Source: Alphaproteobacteria bacterium (GTDB lineage: Bacteria; Pseudomonadota; Alphaproteobacteria; Micropepsales; Micropepsaceae). From it: a stretch of DNA of 60,524 nt. Each line of letters starts with the position of its first letter. Position 1 is the first letter of the stretch. Position numbers and translations under genes: made by a program. The notes beneath the pieces are model-generated. The model was given only the letters and a program-made list of their open reading frames with translations. It had not been told where the DNA came from and did no database searches. Location: positions 1 through 60,524 of the forward strand of contig JAGWZW010000011.1 in NCBI GenBank assembly GCA_018971835.1. Direction: 5' to 3'. Positions 51,037 to 59,561 of this stretch are shown here, one piece after another.

Positions 51037-53712
51037 TCAGCGCGCCCGAAGCGCCTCGGAGATGAGCCTTGCCGTGACTGGCGCGTTCTCGCCCGCGATC
51101 ATCGAGAAATGCGTACCGGGCGCCGTGCGGATATCGAGTTGCTGCGCATAGCGCGGCCAGATGCGCCTGGCGTCGGCCATTCTGGGATGACCGTCCTGCG
51201 AGGCGACCAGCGTCACCGGAAGGCTGTACTGCGCCGGGCAGTAGGCGGCGATGGCTTCCAGCGTCGTTTCATAAACCTTTTGCAGCACCGGGGGCACCGG
51301 CGCCGTGGCCTCGCGCTGCGGGGCGGGTTCGAGCCCCAGCCGCCAGAAGACCTGACGCTTGAGTCCGCGCACCATCTGGCCCGCATAAGACGCGCGTTCG
51401 CGCCACGACTGCCGGGCGAGCGCCTCGCGATGATAGCGCGTGCGCCGGCCCAGCACTTCGAGCCACACTTGCAGCGGCCACTGCCGGGAATTGGTCTGGG
51501 TGTCGAGCAACGTGAGAGAGGCGGCGGGCGTCCCGTCCGCTGCCAGACGCTGCGCCACCTCATAGGCGACGAGCCCGCCAGAAGAATAGCCGGCAAGATG
51601 ATAGGGCCCTTGCGAGAAGGCTTCGCGGATGACGGAGAGATAATCGGCAGCCATCGCTGCGATGGAGCGGTTGGGCTCGGTGCATCCGTCGAGCCCCCGC
51701 GCCTGGACGGCATAAACGGGCCCGGCATGATCGATGCGCCGGCCGAGCGCGAACAGTTCCATCACATTGCCGCCCACGCCGTGGACGATGAAAAGCGGAG
51801 CGCCCTCACCCGGCTTCATCAGCACTAGCGGGCTGGCTTCGTGAACGGCGCCGCTTTCGACGGCAGCGGCCAAGCTGGCGATGGTCGGAGTTTCGAAGAT
51901 CTGCGTCACCGGCAGCTGGACGCCGAGTTCCTCTTCGAGTGCGAACATCAGATTGAGCGTCAGCAGTGAATCGCCGCCAAGGTCAAAAAAATCGGCGTCA
52001 CGGTCGATCTGCGGCAACTCCAGCAGTCGCTTCCAGATCGCGGCGACGGCGGCCTCCACGCCGCACGCGGATTCAGCCGTGGATGGCGCCTCTTTGACGG
52101 CCGCCGCATCGTCCGCCTGGTGCCCGCGATCAGTGGTCTCCAGCGCCTTCATGTCCAGCTTGCCGCTGGGCAGACGGGGGATCGCATCGATGGCGTAGAT
52201 GCGCTGCAGCCGCATATGTGCCGGCAGAGTGATCTTGAGCGCCGCCTGCAGTGCGGATAGCAGATGCTCCGGCGACGCGCCCTTCGCCACCACGTAACCG
52301 ATCAGCGTGGCGGACTTGCCGACGTAGCGCGGCAGTACGGCGGCATCGGCCACACCATTCTGCTTGCGCAGCACCGCCTCGACCTCGCCCGGCTCGATGC
52401 GGATGCCGCGAATTTTCACCATGCGGTCCTTGCGGCCGATGAGGTCCAGAAAACCGTCGGCGCGCAGGCGCACCAGATCGCGTGTCCTGAGGATTCGGCA
52501 CGACGGATCACCTTCGGCGCGCGGGAAGGCCGCAGGATCGCAGCAGCCGTTCTTCCACAGGCCGAGCGCGACGTAGGGGCTCTTCACCACCAATTCGCCC
52601 ACTTCGCCCGGCGCCACCGGCAGGCCGTCATCGTCGACGATGGCAAGCTCATTGGCTTCCAGCGTGTAACCGATGGGAATGCGCGTTCCCTCGCGCGGGA
52701 AATCGTGGCCGACGAACCATTGCAGGATCGGCGCTTCGCTGCAGCTATAGCCGAGCTGGATCAGGCACTCCTGCGGCAGCCAGGCGTGAAGCTGATCGAT
52801 ATCGCTCCACAGCACCGCTTCGCCGCCCACGCGCACCACATGCAGGTAGGACGGGCCGACGCCCAGCGTCATCAGCGTGCGCAGCAGCGCCGGCACGGCA
52901 TAGATGACCGTGATCGCCCAATCTTCCAGCCGTTCGAGAATTTTGCGCGCGCCGTCCTTCTGCACGTCGATCTCGTAGAGCGTGGCCCCCAGCGTCAGCG
53001 CCGAGAGCCGCTCGCGCAGGCCCGCAATGGTGCAACCGGAGCTGAGCGGCATGAAGCGGTCATCGACGTTCAAATGGCCGGCATTCACATGCTGCTCCAC
53101 CCGGCGCAGCATGGCGCGCTGGCTGTTGACGATGCCCTTTGGCACACCAGTGCTACCCGAAGTGAAGATGACGATGGCCGGATCGTCGGGCCCGGCCGGC
53201 GTAAAGGTAAAGCCAGGCGCATCGGCGGGCAGCGCATTCAGATCGATGCGCGCAACAGCTTCAGGCACAAGCGCCGCGGCCTCGCCGTCGAAGCGGCCGA
53301 TCACCGCGGCCAACCCGGCACCGGCCATCACCTGCGAAAGCCAGGCTTTCGGATAATGCAGATCGAGCGCCACGAAGATCCGCCCGGCAGCGAGGCAGGC
53401 CAGCATCGCGATCGGAAAATCGATGCAGGCCGGAACCGCCGCCGCCACCGCCTCGCCCGGTTTGGTGGCTTCAGCGATCCGCGCCGCCAGCGCCCGGACA
53501 ATCTGCGCGGTCCTTGCAAAGCTCAGCGCCTTGACGCCGTCGTCCAGAGCGATCCTGTCCGGGGTCGCGCGCACATGCTCCATGAAGAGATCGACGACCG
53601 GCAGCTCGAGCTTGTCGAAAACGAAGGGCGTGAAGGTCCGGCCGGGCGTTCCCTTCCAATCCAGCGGATAATTGGCGCGCTGCAGCCAGGGCCGGGCGAG
53701 CTGTTGATCCAT
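51037..53712 (-). CDS. Single-module adenylation-carrier-thioesterase synthetase (NRPS-like)
   Basis: An 891-residue protein with three domains and no condensation domain. Adenylation (about residues 40-530): A3 IFTSGSTGVPKGIVNSQRAM, A5 region QLGYSCSEAPI, A7 RTRDLVRLRADGFLDLIGR, A8 MVKIRGIRIEPGEVEAVLR, A10 IPRLPSGKLDMKAL. Carrier (about 565-640) with the phosphopantetheine site FFDLGGDSLLTLNLM. Thioesterase (about 655-890): FIVHGVGGNVMELF, LAGYSSGGLVAYEVA with the Ser, and PGTHFSMIAGENA with the His. Such A-T-TE enzymes activate a carboxylic acid and release or self-condense it. Start ATG 53712 with GAGGGA upstream; longer frames to 53946 cross the divergent promoter. Divergent from a PaaI-type thioesterase. 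Product unknown. Confidence 0.9.
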   Translation of the reverse strand: MDQQLARPWLQRANYPLDWKGTPGRTFTPFVFDKLELPVVDLFMEHVRATPDRIALDDGVKALSFARTAQIVRALAARIAEATKPGEAVAAAVPACIDFPIAMLACLAAGRIFVALDLHYPKAWLSQVMAGAGLAAVIGRFDGEAAALVPEAVARIDLNALPADAPGFTFTPAGPDDPAIVIFTSGSTGVPKGIVNSQRAMLRRVEQHVNAGHLNVDDRFMPLSSGCTIAGLRERLSALTLGATLYEIDVQKDGARKILERLEDWAITVIYAVPALLRTLMTLGVGPSYLHVVRVGGEAVLWSDIDQLHAWLPQECLIQLGYSCSEAPILQWFVGHDFPREGTRIPIGYTLEANELAIVDDDGLPVAPGEVGELVVKSPYVALGLWKNGCCDPAAFPRAEGDPSCRILRTRDLVRLRADGFLDLIGRKDRMVKIRGIRIEPGEVEAVLRKQNGVADAAVLPRYVGKSATLIGYVVAKGASPEHLLSALQAALKITLPAHMRLQRIYAIDAIPRLPSGKLDMKALETTDRGHQADDAAAVKEAPSTAESACGVEAAVAAIWKRLLELPQIDRDADFFDLGGDSLLTLNLMFALEEELGVQLPVTQIFETPTIASLAAAVESGAVHEASPLVLMKPGEGAPLFIVHGVGGNVMELFALGRRIDHAGPVYAVQARGLDGCTEPNRSIAAMAADYLSVIREAFSQGPYHLAGYSSGGLVAYEVAQRLAADGTPAASLTLLDTQTNSRQWPLQVWLEVLGRRTRYHREALARQSWRERASYAGQMVRGLKRQVFWRLGLEPAPQREATAPVPPVLQKVYETTLEAIAAYCPAQYSLPVTLVASQDGHPRMADARRIWPRYAQQLDIRTAPGTHFSMIAGENAPVTARLISEALRAR

Positions 53713-53927
53713 GACAGTCCCTCGCAAGAGCCCGGTGCGGCCGGGCGATGATTGCCAATCAGCAAGATTTGCGCCAGCGCGTTGCAAGATTTGCCGCCTG
53801 AAGCCGGGCCCGCATCCGCGTGGCCGGAATCCGGGCACCGAAGTTGCATCGCTCCCTGTGACAGGGCGCATTTCTCGAGAAACCGCGCCCAAACTTGGGA
53901 GCCAGACGGCTCGGAAAGGCACAGACC

Positions 53928-54404
53928 ATGCTTCAAATCGAAACACCGGCCACAGCCGTGCCCGTTGCCGCCCCGGTTGTCGCTGCGCCTTCCGGTGCGC
54001 CCGCCGCGGCCGGTTCGGGCGATCCGATTGCGCCGATCCACCAACCCTTCCCGCGCCTCATCGGCGCGGAGATCACCGAGGCGACGCCCACGCTGGTGCG
54101 CGCCCGCCTCAAGGTAGTGCCCGAACTCTGCCGCTCCGGCCACATGCTGCACGGCGGCGCCCTCATGGCCTTCGCCGACATGGTGGGCTCGGTCGGTGCC
54201 TTCCTGAACCTGCCTGAGGGCTGTGCCACCGCCACCATTGAAAGCAAGACGAACTTCATCAGCCCCGCCAAAGAAGGAAGCGTGGTGCTGGCCGAATGCG
54301 TGCCGCTGCATGCCGGGCGCAGAAGTTCGGTATGGGAGACTCGCGTGACGCGCGAGGATGGCAAACTGTTGGCCGTGGTGATCCAAACCCAAATGGTGAT
54401 TTGA
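53928..54404 (+). CDS. PaaI-type hotdog-fold thioesterase
   Basis: A 158-residue protein with a hotdog domain (about residues 45-155): LCRSGHMLHGGALMAFADMV (active-site H-G-G), ATATIESKTNFISPAKEGSV and HAGRRSSVWETRVTREDGKL. The first 40 residues are an Ala/Pro-rich extension. Likely hydrolyses aromatic or medium acyl-CoA or acyl-carrier thioesters. Start ATG 53928 with AAAGG upstream. Divergent from the adenylation-carrier-thioesterase gene with 215 bases between, so it could clear mischarged carriers or supply its acid, but that is inference. Confidence 0.87.
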   Translation: MLQIETPATAVPVAAPVVAAPSGAPAAAGSGDPIAPIHQPFPRLIGAEITEATPTLVRARLKVVPELCRSGHMLHGGALMAFADMVGSVGAFLNLPEGCATATIESKTNFISPAKEGSVVLAECVPLHAGRRSSVWETRVTREDGKLLAVVIQTQMVI

Positions 54405-54449
54405 GCAGCCGCCAGGCCGGCTTATGTGCGGCCAGCCGCGCGGGGTAGC

Positions 54450-55088
54450 TCAATTCCGACCCCGGGCGCCATTCCTTCCCGCGTGCACACGCCAGACCTG
54501 GCCGGCCAACAGCCCGACCGAAACCCCGATGAACGTGCCGGCGATCACGTCGCTGACAAAATGCCAATTGCCCAAAACCAACAAGACTGCCGCAACACAC
54601 AGCAGCGCCGAAAGCGGCCGGATCGCCGAACGGTAAAGTCTCATGAACACGCCGCAGAACGCCGCGGCCAGCACCATGTGACCGGAGGGGAAACTGCTGC
54701 TATGGGCGCCCTTCAAGAAATTGAAGCCATGCTGCGCGCCTCCAAAGACTGCCGAGGGGTTTGGCACGCCCAAGCAGATCTTCAAGACGTTGCTGTCGAT
54801 CGCGTATGCGCAGATCGAGCTGAGACAGGCAATCGCGAGGGCTTCGCCAAATGGCGAAAGACGTCCGCGCGTAAGCCGGATCAGCGCCAATATCAGCACC
54901 ACCAAGGCTTCGAGCGTCAACAGAACCGCGCTCCCGAGCCCTGCACCCAACGCACCCAGGCTGCCCGAAAACGGATAGACTGCACGCGCGACGGGCATAT
55001 CAACGAAGAGAAACGCTAGGCCGACCGTAACGGCACAAACGAGCAGCGACACAAGCCAGATTCCAAGGCCGGAAAAAGGCTGCTTCAC
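54450..55088 (-). CDS. PAP2-family membrane phosphatase, atypical active site
   Basis: A 212-residue membrane protein with about six helices and a PAP2 domain. The central motif SSSFPSGHMVLAAAF is intact, and the third has the catalytic His and Asp (GNWHFVSDVIAG). The conserved Arg of motif one (KxxxxxxRP reads KICLGVPNP) and of motif three (Leu six before the His) are absent. PAP2 enzymes dephosphorylate lipid phosphates such as undecaprenyl diphosphate or phosphatidic acid. Start GTG 55088 with GAGGTGA upstream. It follows a lipoprotein gene by seven bases, likely one transcript. Confidence 0.82.
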   Translation of the reverse strand: MKQPFSGLGIWLVSLLVCAVTVGLAFLFVDMPVARAVYPFSGSLGALGAGLGSAVLLTLEALVVLILALIRLTRGRLSPFGEALAIACLSSICAYAIDSNVLKICLGVPNPSAVFGGAQHGFNFLKGAHSSSFPSGHMVLAAAFCGVFMRLYRSAIRPLSALLCVAAVLLVLGNWHFVSDVIAGTFIGVSVGLLAGQVWRVHAGRNGARGRN

Positions 55089-55095
55089 GTCGTCA

Positions 55096-55623
55096 TCACC
55101 TCACCGGCGCCTGAGCGCTGTAAGAAGACTTCGTCACCAACGGCGCCACTACGATCTCGACGTGCGTGTTCGACCACAGCGACGAATTCTCGATAGTGAC
55201 GATGCAGGAGCTGCCGCGCTCACGGCTGATGAATTGCAGCACCACGCGGTTGGCGATCAGCGAGGCCAGAGGTTCCCAGCCCTCGGCCGGCAACTCGCGC
55301 GAATAGAAGCCGTTGACGGCGTCCATTGACTGATTGGTGGTGAGCGAAAGCGTTCCGAACCATTGCTGGGCATTGCCGACGACCAAGGTGTTGTCACGAT
55401 CGATGGTTGCGCCCGCCGGCATCGCGAATTCCACAGGCATATAGGGTCGCGCAGTCGGCTGCTCCTGACCGGCCGGCGAATTGCCGGCATGAGACGCGGA
55501 TGACGAGCCGCCGGCCTGCGAAAAGGTCGTGCAGCCCGCCAAGGCGAAGGCCGCAGTCGCCGAAATCAGAAGCCCGCGCACTCCGCGAGCACGCAAGGCT
55601 GCGACACCATCGATCAACGGCAC
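55096..55623 (-). CDS. Hypothetical lipoprotein
   Basis: A 175-residue protein with a basic N-terminus, hydrophobic segment and lipobox FALAGCTTF (about residue 31), so it is probably a lipoprotein. The mature part (about 60-170) includes VEFAMPAGATIDRDNTLVVG, WFGTLSLTTNQSMDAVNGFY and VVLQFISRERGSSCIVTIEN, which I do not recognise as a named family; the NGFYSRELP and EGWEP pattern resembles small envelope-stress or stationary-phase lipoproteins of alphaproteobacteria. Start GTG 55623 (GGGGGG upstream) is preferred to TTG 55698. Just upstream of the PAP2 gene, seven bases apart. Confidence 0.7.
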   Translation of the reverse strand: MPLIDGVAALRARGVRGLLISATAAFALAGCTTFSQAGGSSSASHAGNSPAGQEQPTARPYMPVEFAMPAGATIDRDNTLVVGNAQQWFGTLSLTTNQSMDAVNGFYSRELPAEGWEPLASLIANRVVLQFISRERGSSCIVTIENSSLWSNTHVEIVVAPLVTKSSYSAQAPVR

Positions 55624-55707
55624 GGATGCCCCCCATGATTCGCCTACCGGATCGACGGTGAGTCCGGTCCCCGCGATTTGCAAGCCCCTTTGACTCAAGC
55701 GCCAGGG

Positions 55708-56685
55708 TCAGCGTCCGTAGTGACCCCGGAACCATTGGACGAAGCGGGCGATGCCGTCTTTCAGCTTGACGGCGGGTGTAAAGCCGAAGTCGCGACTCGC
55801 GCGGGTGATATCGGCGTATGTCTCGTTGACGTCGCCGGGCGGGCCTTCGGTCTGTTCGATGATCGCTTTCTTGCCGGTGGCCGCCTCGATGGCGGCAACA
55901 AGCTCCGTCACCGTTTGTGGGCGATGATTGCCGAGATTATAGAGGCGGTGCGGCGCCTCGCCTGCCGTGCCAATGAACGGCGTCTCCACGATGCGCACCA
56001 CGGCGGCCACGATATCGTCGATATAGGTGAAATCGCGCCGGAGCTTGCCGCCGCCGAAGACCGGGATCGGCTTTCCCGCAAGGATCGCGTCGGTGAAGGA
56101 CCAATAGGCCATGTCGGGCCGCCCCCAGGGGCCGTAAACCGTGAAGAAACGCAAGCCGGTCTGCTTCAGGCCGTAGAGCGAAGCGTAGGAATAGGAGAGC
56201 AACTCGCCCGCGCGCTTGGTGGCGCCGTAATAGGACATGGGGTGATCGGCGCGCGCGTCTTCGCGGAACGGCGCCACCGTGTCGTTGCCATAGACTGAAC
56301 TCGACGAGGCGTAGACAAGATGGGCAAGACCGTCGTGCTGCCGGCAGAAATCGATCACATTGTGGTGGCCCACAAGGTTCGAGCGGGTGTAGGCGAAGGG
56401 ATCCTTGAGGGCGTAGCGCACGCCGGCCTGGGCGGCGAGGCTCAAGACCACATCGAAGCATTCTCCCGCCGCCGCCTCGGCCAGCGCGCCGGACCGGGCG
56501 ATGTCGTCCTCCACGAAGCGGAAGGCGGGGTTCGCGCCGATCTCGGCCAGCCGGGCCCGCTTCAGGGCGGGATCGTAATAGGCGTTCATCTCGTCGATCG
56601 CCACGATGCGGTGGCCGCGAGCGATAAGCGCTCTAGCGACATGAAAGCCGATGAAGCCGGCGCCGCCGGTGATGAGGATGTTCAT
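55708..56685 (-). CDS. UDP-glucuronate 4-epimerase-like NAD-dependent epimerase
   Basis: A 325-residue short-chain dehydrogenase/epimerase: NAD motif ITGGAGFIGFHVARALIARG (residue 4 on), VVLSLAAQAGVRYALKDP, SSSSVYGNDTVAPF, catalytic MSYYGATKRAGELLSYSY (YxxxK), RFFTVYGPWGRPDMAYWSF and RDFTYIDDIV. This matches UDP-glucuronate epimerases of the CapI/GAE type, which supply UDP-galacturonate for polysaccharide or LPS core. Start ATG 56685 is inside AGGACAGGAC; ATG 56709 adds eight residues. Divergent from the ICMT-like gene. GalE at the window end and the lpt block suggest envelope polysaccharide functions in the neighbourhood. Confidence 0.9.
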   Translation of the reverse strand: MNILITGGAGFIGFHVARALIARGHRIVAIDEMNAYYDPALKRARLAEIGANPAFRFVEDDIARSGALAEAAAGECFDVVLSLAAQAGVRYALKDPFAYTRSNLVGHHNVIDFCRQHDGLAHLVYASSSSVYGNDTVAPFREDARADHPMSYYGATKRAGELLSYSYASLYGLKQTGLRFFTVYGPWGRPDMAYWSFTDAILAGKPIPVFGGGKLRRDFTYIDDIVAAVVRIVETPFIGTAGEAPHRLYNLGNHRPQTVTELVAAIEAATGKKAIIEQTEGPPGDVNETYADITRASRDFGFTPAVKLKDGIARFVQWFRGHYGR

Positions 56686-56780
56686 GTCCTGTCCTTCATG
56701 ACCTGCCACTGTTACGAATCGCCGCTGGACGCGCCGGTCGCGACTATGCCACGAAGCAAGGCGACCTGCAGCGTTTCGAC

Positions 56781-57449
56781 ATGGCCTCCTTCCGAGACAC
56801 CAGACTGTACGATTTCGGCGCCATCCTGCCCCTCATCCTGTGGTATGGGCTCGGCATGGCGCAGATGGCTCCGGCACTGGCCGCGCAACTGGGCGCCCTC
56901 GCCTACGGCTTCGCGTGGGTCACGGCCCTTGATGCCGCCGCAAAGGCCGCCACGCTGGTGTTTCTCGGCCTTCAGGTCGTGCTCTTCGCCATCCGCCGCC
57001 TGCCGCAGACTAGGCAGCAGGGCATTGTGCCGCGCCTGGCGGCGCTCGTCGGCGCCAATCTGCTGCTGCTCGTCGCCTTGCTGCCCGATGCCCATCTGGG
57101 CGCCGGCCTCAGCGCGTTCGCCTTGCTCCTCGTGGTTGTAGGAACGCTGGGCGGCATCATCGCGCTTCGGCACCTTGGCCGTTCCTTCAGCATCTTTCCG
57201 CAGGCGCGCGGCCTCGTCACCAGCGGGCCCTACCGCTATGTGCGCCATCCTCTTTATTTCTTCGACATGATCGCGACGCTCGGCACAGCGCTACAATTCT
57301 CTCCGCCCTGGGCGATGGTGATCGCACTGGGCAGCATCGCCCTGCAGTTTCCGCGCATGCATTACGAAGAAGAAATCCTGCGCGCCACCTATCCGGATTA
57401 CGCAGCCTATGAAGCGCGCACCAGACGGCTGATCCCGGGCGTTTATTGA
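56781..57449 (+). CDS. Isoprenylcysteine carboxyl methyltransferase-like membrane protein
   Basis: A 222-residue integral membrane protein with about five to six helices and the ICMT/PEMT C-terminal motif LVTSGPYRYVRHPLYFFDMI (about residue 142) and MHYEEEILRATYPDYAAYEARTRR. Such proteins methylate lipids or prenylated substrates with SAM at the membrane; the bacterial substrates are mostly unknown. Start ATG 56781. Divergent from the epimerase gene (95 bases apart) and convergent with the small membrane protein gene, overlapping it by seven bases. Confidence 0.85.
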   Translation: MASFRDTRLYDFGAILPLILWYGLGMAQMAPALAAQLGALAYGFAWVTALDAAAKAATLVFLGLQVVLFAIRRLPQTRQQGIVPRLAALVGANLLLLVALLPDAHLGAGLSAFALLLVVVGTLGGIIALRHLGRSFSIFPQARGLVTSGPYRYVRHPLYFFDMIATLGTALQFSPPWAMVIALGSIALQFPRMHYEEEILRATYPDYAAYEARTRRLIPGVY

Positions 57450-57838
57450 CGCTTCAAATCCCGCGCCTTCGCGCGCCGTTTCTCGCGCCGCGTTGAATAC
57501 CATACCCAGAAGCTCATGGCCGAAAGAGCATAGAGCAACAGGTTCACGACGCTGTTGACACTGTCGGGCAGTTCGAAAGAGGCAATGCCGAAGCAAAGGG
57601 AGGCCATCAGCGACAACGGCCCCCAAGGGATCTGCCGTTTGCGCGCCTTCTTCCAGGCTTGCAGTTCCTCATCGACCGCCGAGGATGCCGGGCGGAGCAT
57701 AGCGGGCACCGCTTCCGGCTCGATCTGCCGTGGCAGATCCATGCGCGGTTCCGGCATGGGCGCCGACCTGGCAAGGCGCTGCGGCCGGGGCTGGCCCCGG
57801 AGGTGGCCTTTGCGGCCGAAGGGGCGCGGGTTCGCCAT
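57443..57838 (-). CDS. Hypothetical small membrane protein
   Basis: A 131-residue protein with a basic, proline-rich N-terminal half (residues 1-60) and a C-terminal hydrophobic half that can form two membrane helices (about 70-87 SLMASLCFGIASF and 95-113 VNLLLYALSAMSFWVWY), followed by a charged tail. No recognised family. Start ATG 57838 (AAAGGTG upstream) preferred over 57874. It overlaps the convergent ICMT-like gene by seven bases. Confidence 0.65.
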   Translation of the reverse strand: MANPRPFGRKGHLRGQPRPQRLARSAPMPEPRMDLPRQIEPEAVPAMLRPASSAVDEELQAWKKARKRQIPWGPLSLMASLCFGIASFELPDSVNSVVNLLLYALSAMSFWVWYSTRREKRRAKARDLKRQ

Positions 57839-58073
57839 CGCCACACCTTTTCTATTGCGTCGGCGAGGCTGCACCCGCGGGATTAAAGTTGTATTACTTC
57901 AACCTTGTGAAATTGCACATCTAATTGTAATAATTGAATAATTTACCACAAATGGCTGTCTGTGCCCGACCCGGCGAACCGGGAATGTCCCTTTGGCATG
58001 AGTGGCAAACACGTTTAATAACGATAGGTGTAATAAGGGCACTTAGACAACTCCTGAAAGGAGTCATGCGGAC
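57839..58073. other. AT-rich intergenic stretch
   Basis: About 235 bases, markedly AT-rich from 57890 to 57955 and with a short hairpin CCCGG-CGAA-CCGGG at about 57969. It is the promoter region for the small lipoprotein; no sigma-54 site could be confirmed (see rejected). Confidence 0.4.
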
Positions 58074-58409
58074 ATGCACAGAAGAACAGCGTATCCCTTA
58101 TTCGTGATTACTTTGGCGCTGCTGCTTTCGAGTTGCGCCGATGTCCACCGCGGGTGGGACAACGCCATGACAGAGGTCGGCCTTTATGGGCCGGAGCAAC
58201 CGGACCAAGGCATGGTGCCGACTGCCCACCAGAACGCGATCCGGCAAGACACCGATGCCGGAAAGACCGGCAGCTGGTGCCGGCAATATGCAACCTCAGT
58301 TGCCCAGGACGCAGCCGGCGACGGCTACGATGCAGCAACGCAGAAGCACCGTTACGAAACTGCCTACCGGCAGTGTACGGATTCGCCCAGAACAGCAAAC
58401 ACCCCCTGA
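58074..58409 (+). CDS. Small hypothetical lipoprotein
   Basis: A 111-residue protein with a signal peptide ending in LLLSSCADVH (lipobox LSSC, Cys about residue 21). The mature 90 residues are polar with two cysteines, no recognised family. AAAGGAG precedes ATG 58074 by about ten bases. Stands between divergent genes and 46 bases before the FAD oxidoreductase; co-transcription is possible. Confidence 0.7.
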   Translation: MHRRTAYPLFVITLALLLSSCADVHRGWDNAMTEVGLYGPEQPDQGMVPTAHQNAIRQDTDAGKTGSWCRQYATSVAQDAAGDGYDAATQKHRYETAYRQCTDSPRTANTP

Positions 58410-58455
58410 CGGCGCAGCGCCCGGCGGGACCGACCATTAATAGAAACTTCAAGCG

Positions 58456-59547
58456 ATGGACCGCCTCGACACCATTGTAATCGGAGCCGGAGTCGTGGGG
58501 CTGGCAGTTGCCCGGGCGCTGGCCCGGCAAGGGCGCGAGGTCATCATTCTCGAACGCGAAGGCACAATCGGCACCGGTATATCCTCGCGCAACAGCGAGG
58601 TGATCCATGCTGGAATGTATTATCCGACGGGCAGCCTGAAGGCGCGATTGTGCGTGGCCGGCAACCGGATGCTGCGCGACTACGCCAAATCGCATGGCGT
58701 GGCTTTCAAGATGGTCGGCAAACTGATCGTGGCGACCGACGCCGAAGAAGAGAAAGTTCTCGCAGCCATTCTCGAGCGCGCGCGCGCCAATGGCGTAAGC
58801 GGCCTTCGGGCCATATCGGCCGCCGAAGCGATAGCCATGGAACCGGCCCTGAATGTCGCCTCGGCACTGTTCTCGCCCGACACGGGGATCATCGATACGC
58901 ACGCCCTCATGCTGGCGCTGCAGGGCGATGCCGAGGCCGCCGGCGCCGCCATCGCCTTTCGCACGCCGGTGATCGGCGGGCGCGTGCTGGAAGGCGGCGT
59001 CGAACTGGAAACCGGTGACGGCGCGCGGGTACTGGCCCGTTCACTCGTCATTGCCGGAGGGTTGGGCACCTGCAGCGTTGCCCGCGCCATCGGCGTTCCC
59101 GGCGTTCCGCAAGACTATCTGTGCAAAGGCAACTACTTCACCCTGACCGGCAAGACCCCCTTCGACCGCCTGATCTATCCGGTCCCGGTCAGCGCCGGTC
59201 TCGGCGTGCACTACACTCTTGATCTGGGCGGCAGGGGACGCTTCGGGCCGGATGTCGAATGGGTCGAACGTGAGGATTACCAAGTCGATCCGGTCCGCGC
59301 CGAACGCTTCTATGGCGCCATCCGCCGCTACTGGCCGGGACTCAAGGACGGCACGCTGGAACCCGCCTATGCGGGCATCAGACCGAAAATCCAGGCGCCC
59401 GGAGAACCGGCCGCAGACTTCATGATCGCCGGGCCGCAGCAGCATGGCATTACAGGTCTGGTCGCGCTCTATGGAATTGAATCGCCAGGCCTGACCAGTT
59501 GCCTCGCCCTGGCCGAACATGTCTGCGATCTGATCGGACAAGCCTGA
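58456..59547 (+). CDS. FAD-dependent oxidoreductase, L-2-hydroxyglutarate oxidase-like
   Basis: A 363-residue DAO-type flavoprotein: [20 protein letters not shown] (residue 6 on), [20 protein letters not shown] (the LhgO-type [10 protein letters not shown] block), [19 protein letters not shown] and the C-terminal [21 protein letters not shown]. Relatives oxidise L-2-hydroxyglutarate, a by-product of dehydrogenases, or related 2-hydroxy acids. No membrane segment. The ribosome site before ATG 58456 is weak. Converges on galE, 14 bases apart. Confidence 0.87.
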   Translation: MDRLDTIVIGAGVVGLAVARALARQGREVIILEREGTIGTGISSRNSEVIHAGMYYPTGSLKARLCVAGNRMLRDYAKSHGVAFKMVGKLIVATDAEEEKVLAAILERARANGVSGLRAISAAEAIAMEPALNVASALFSPDTGIIDTHALMLALQGDAEAAGAAIAFRTPVIGGRVLEGGVELETGDGARVLARSLVIAGGLGTCSVARAIGVPGVPQDYLCKGNYFTLTGKTPFDRLIYPVPVSAGLGVHYTLDLGGRGRFGPDVEWVEREDYQVDPVRAERFYGAIRRYWPGLKDGTLEPAYAGIRPKIQAPGEPAADFMIAGPQQHGITGLVALYGIESPGLTSCLALAEHVCDLIGQA

Positions 59548-59561
59548 TCGCGGCTTCTGGG

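Noticed and set aside
58000..58030. Possible sigma-54 promoter (TGGCATGAGTGGCAAA)
   Set aside because: The spacing between the GG and GC elements is 10 rather than 12 bases, so it cannot act as a -24/-12 promoter.
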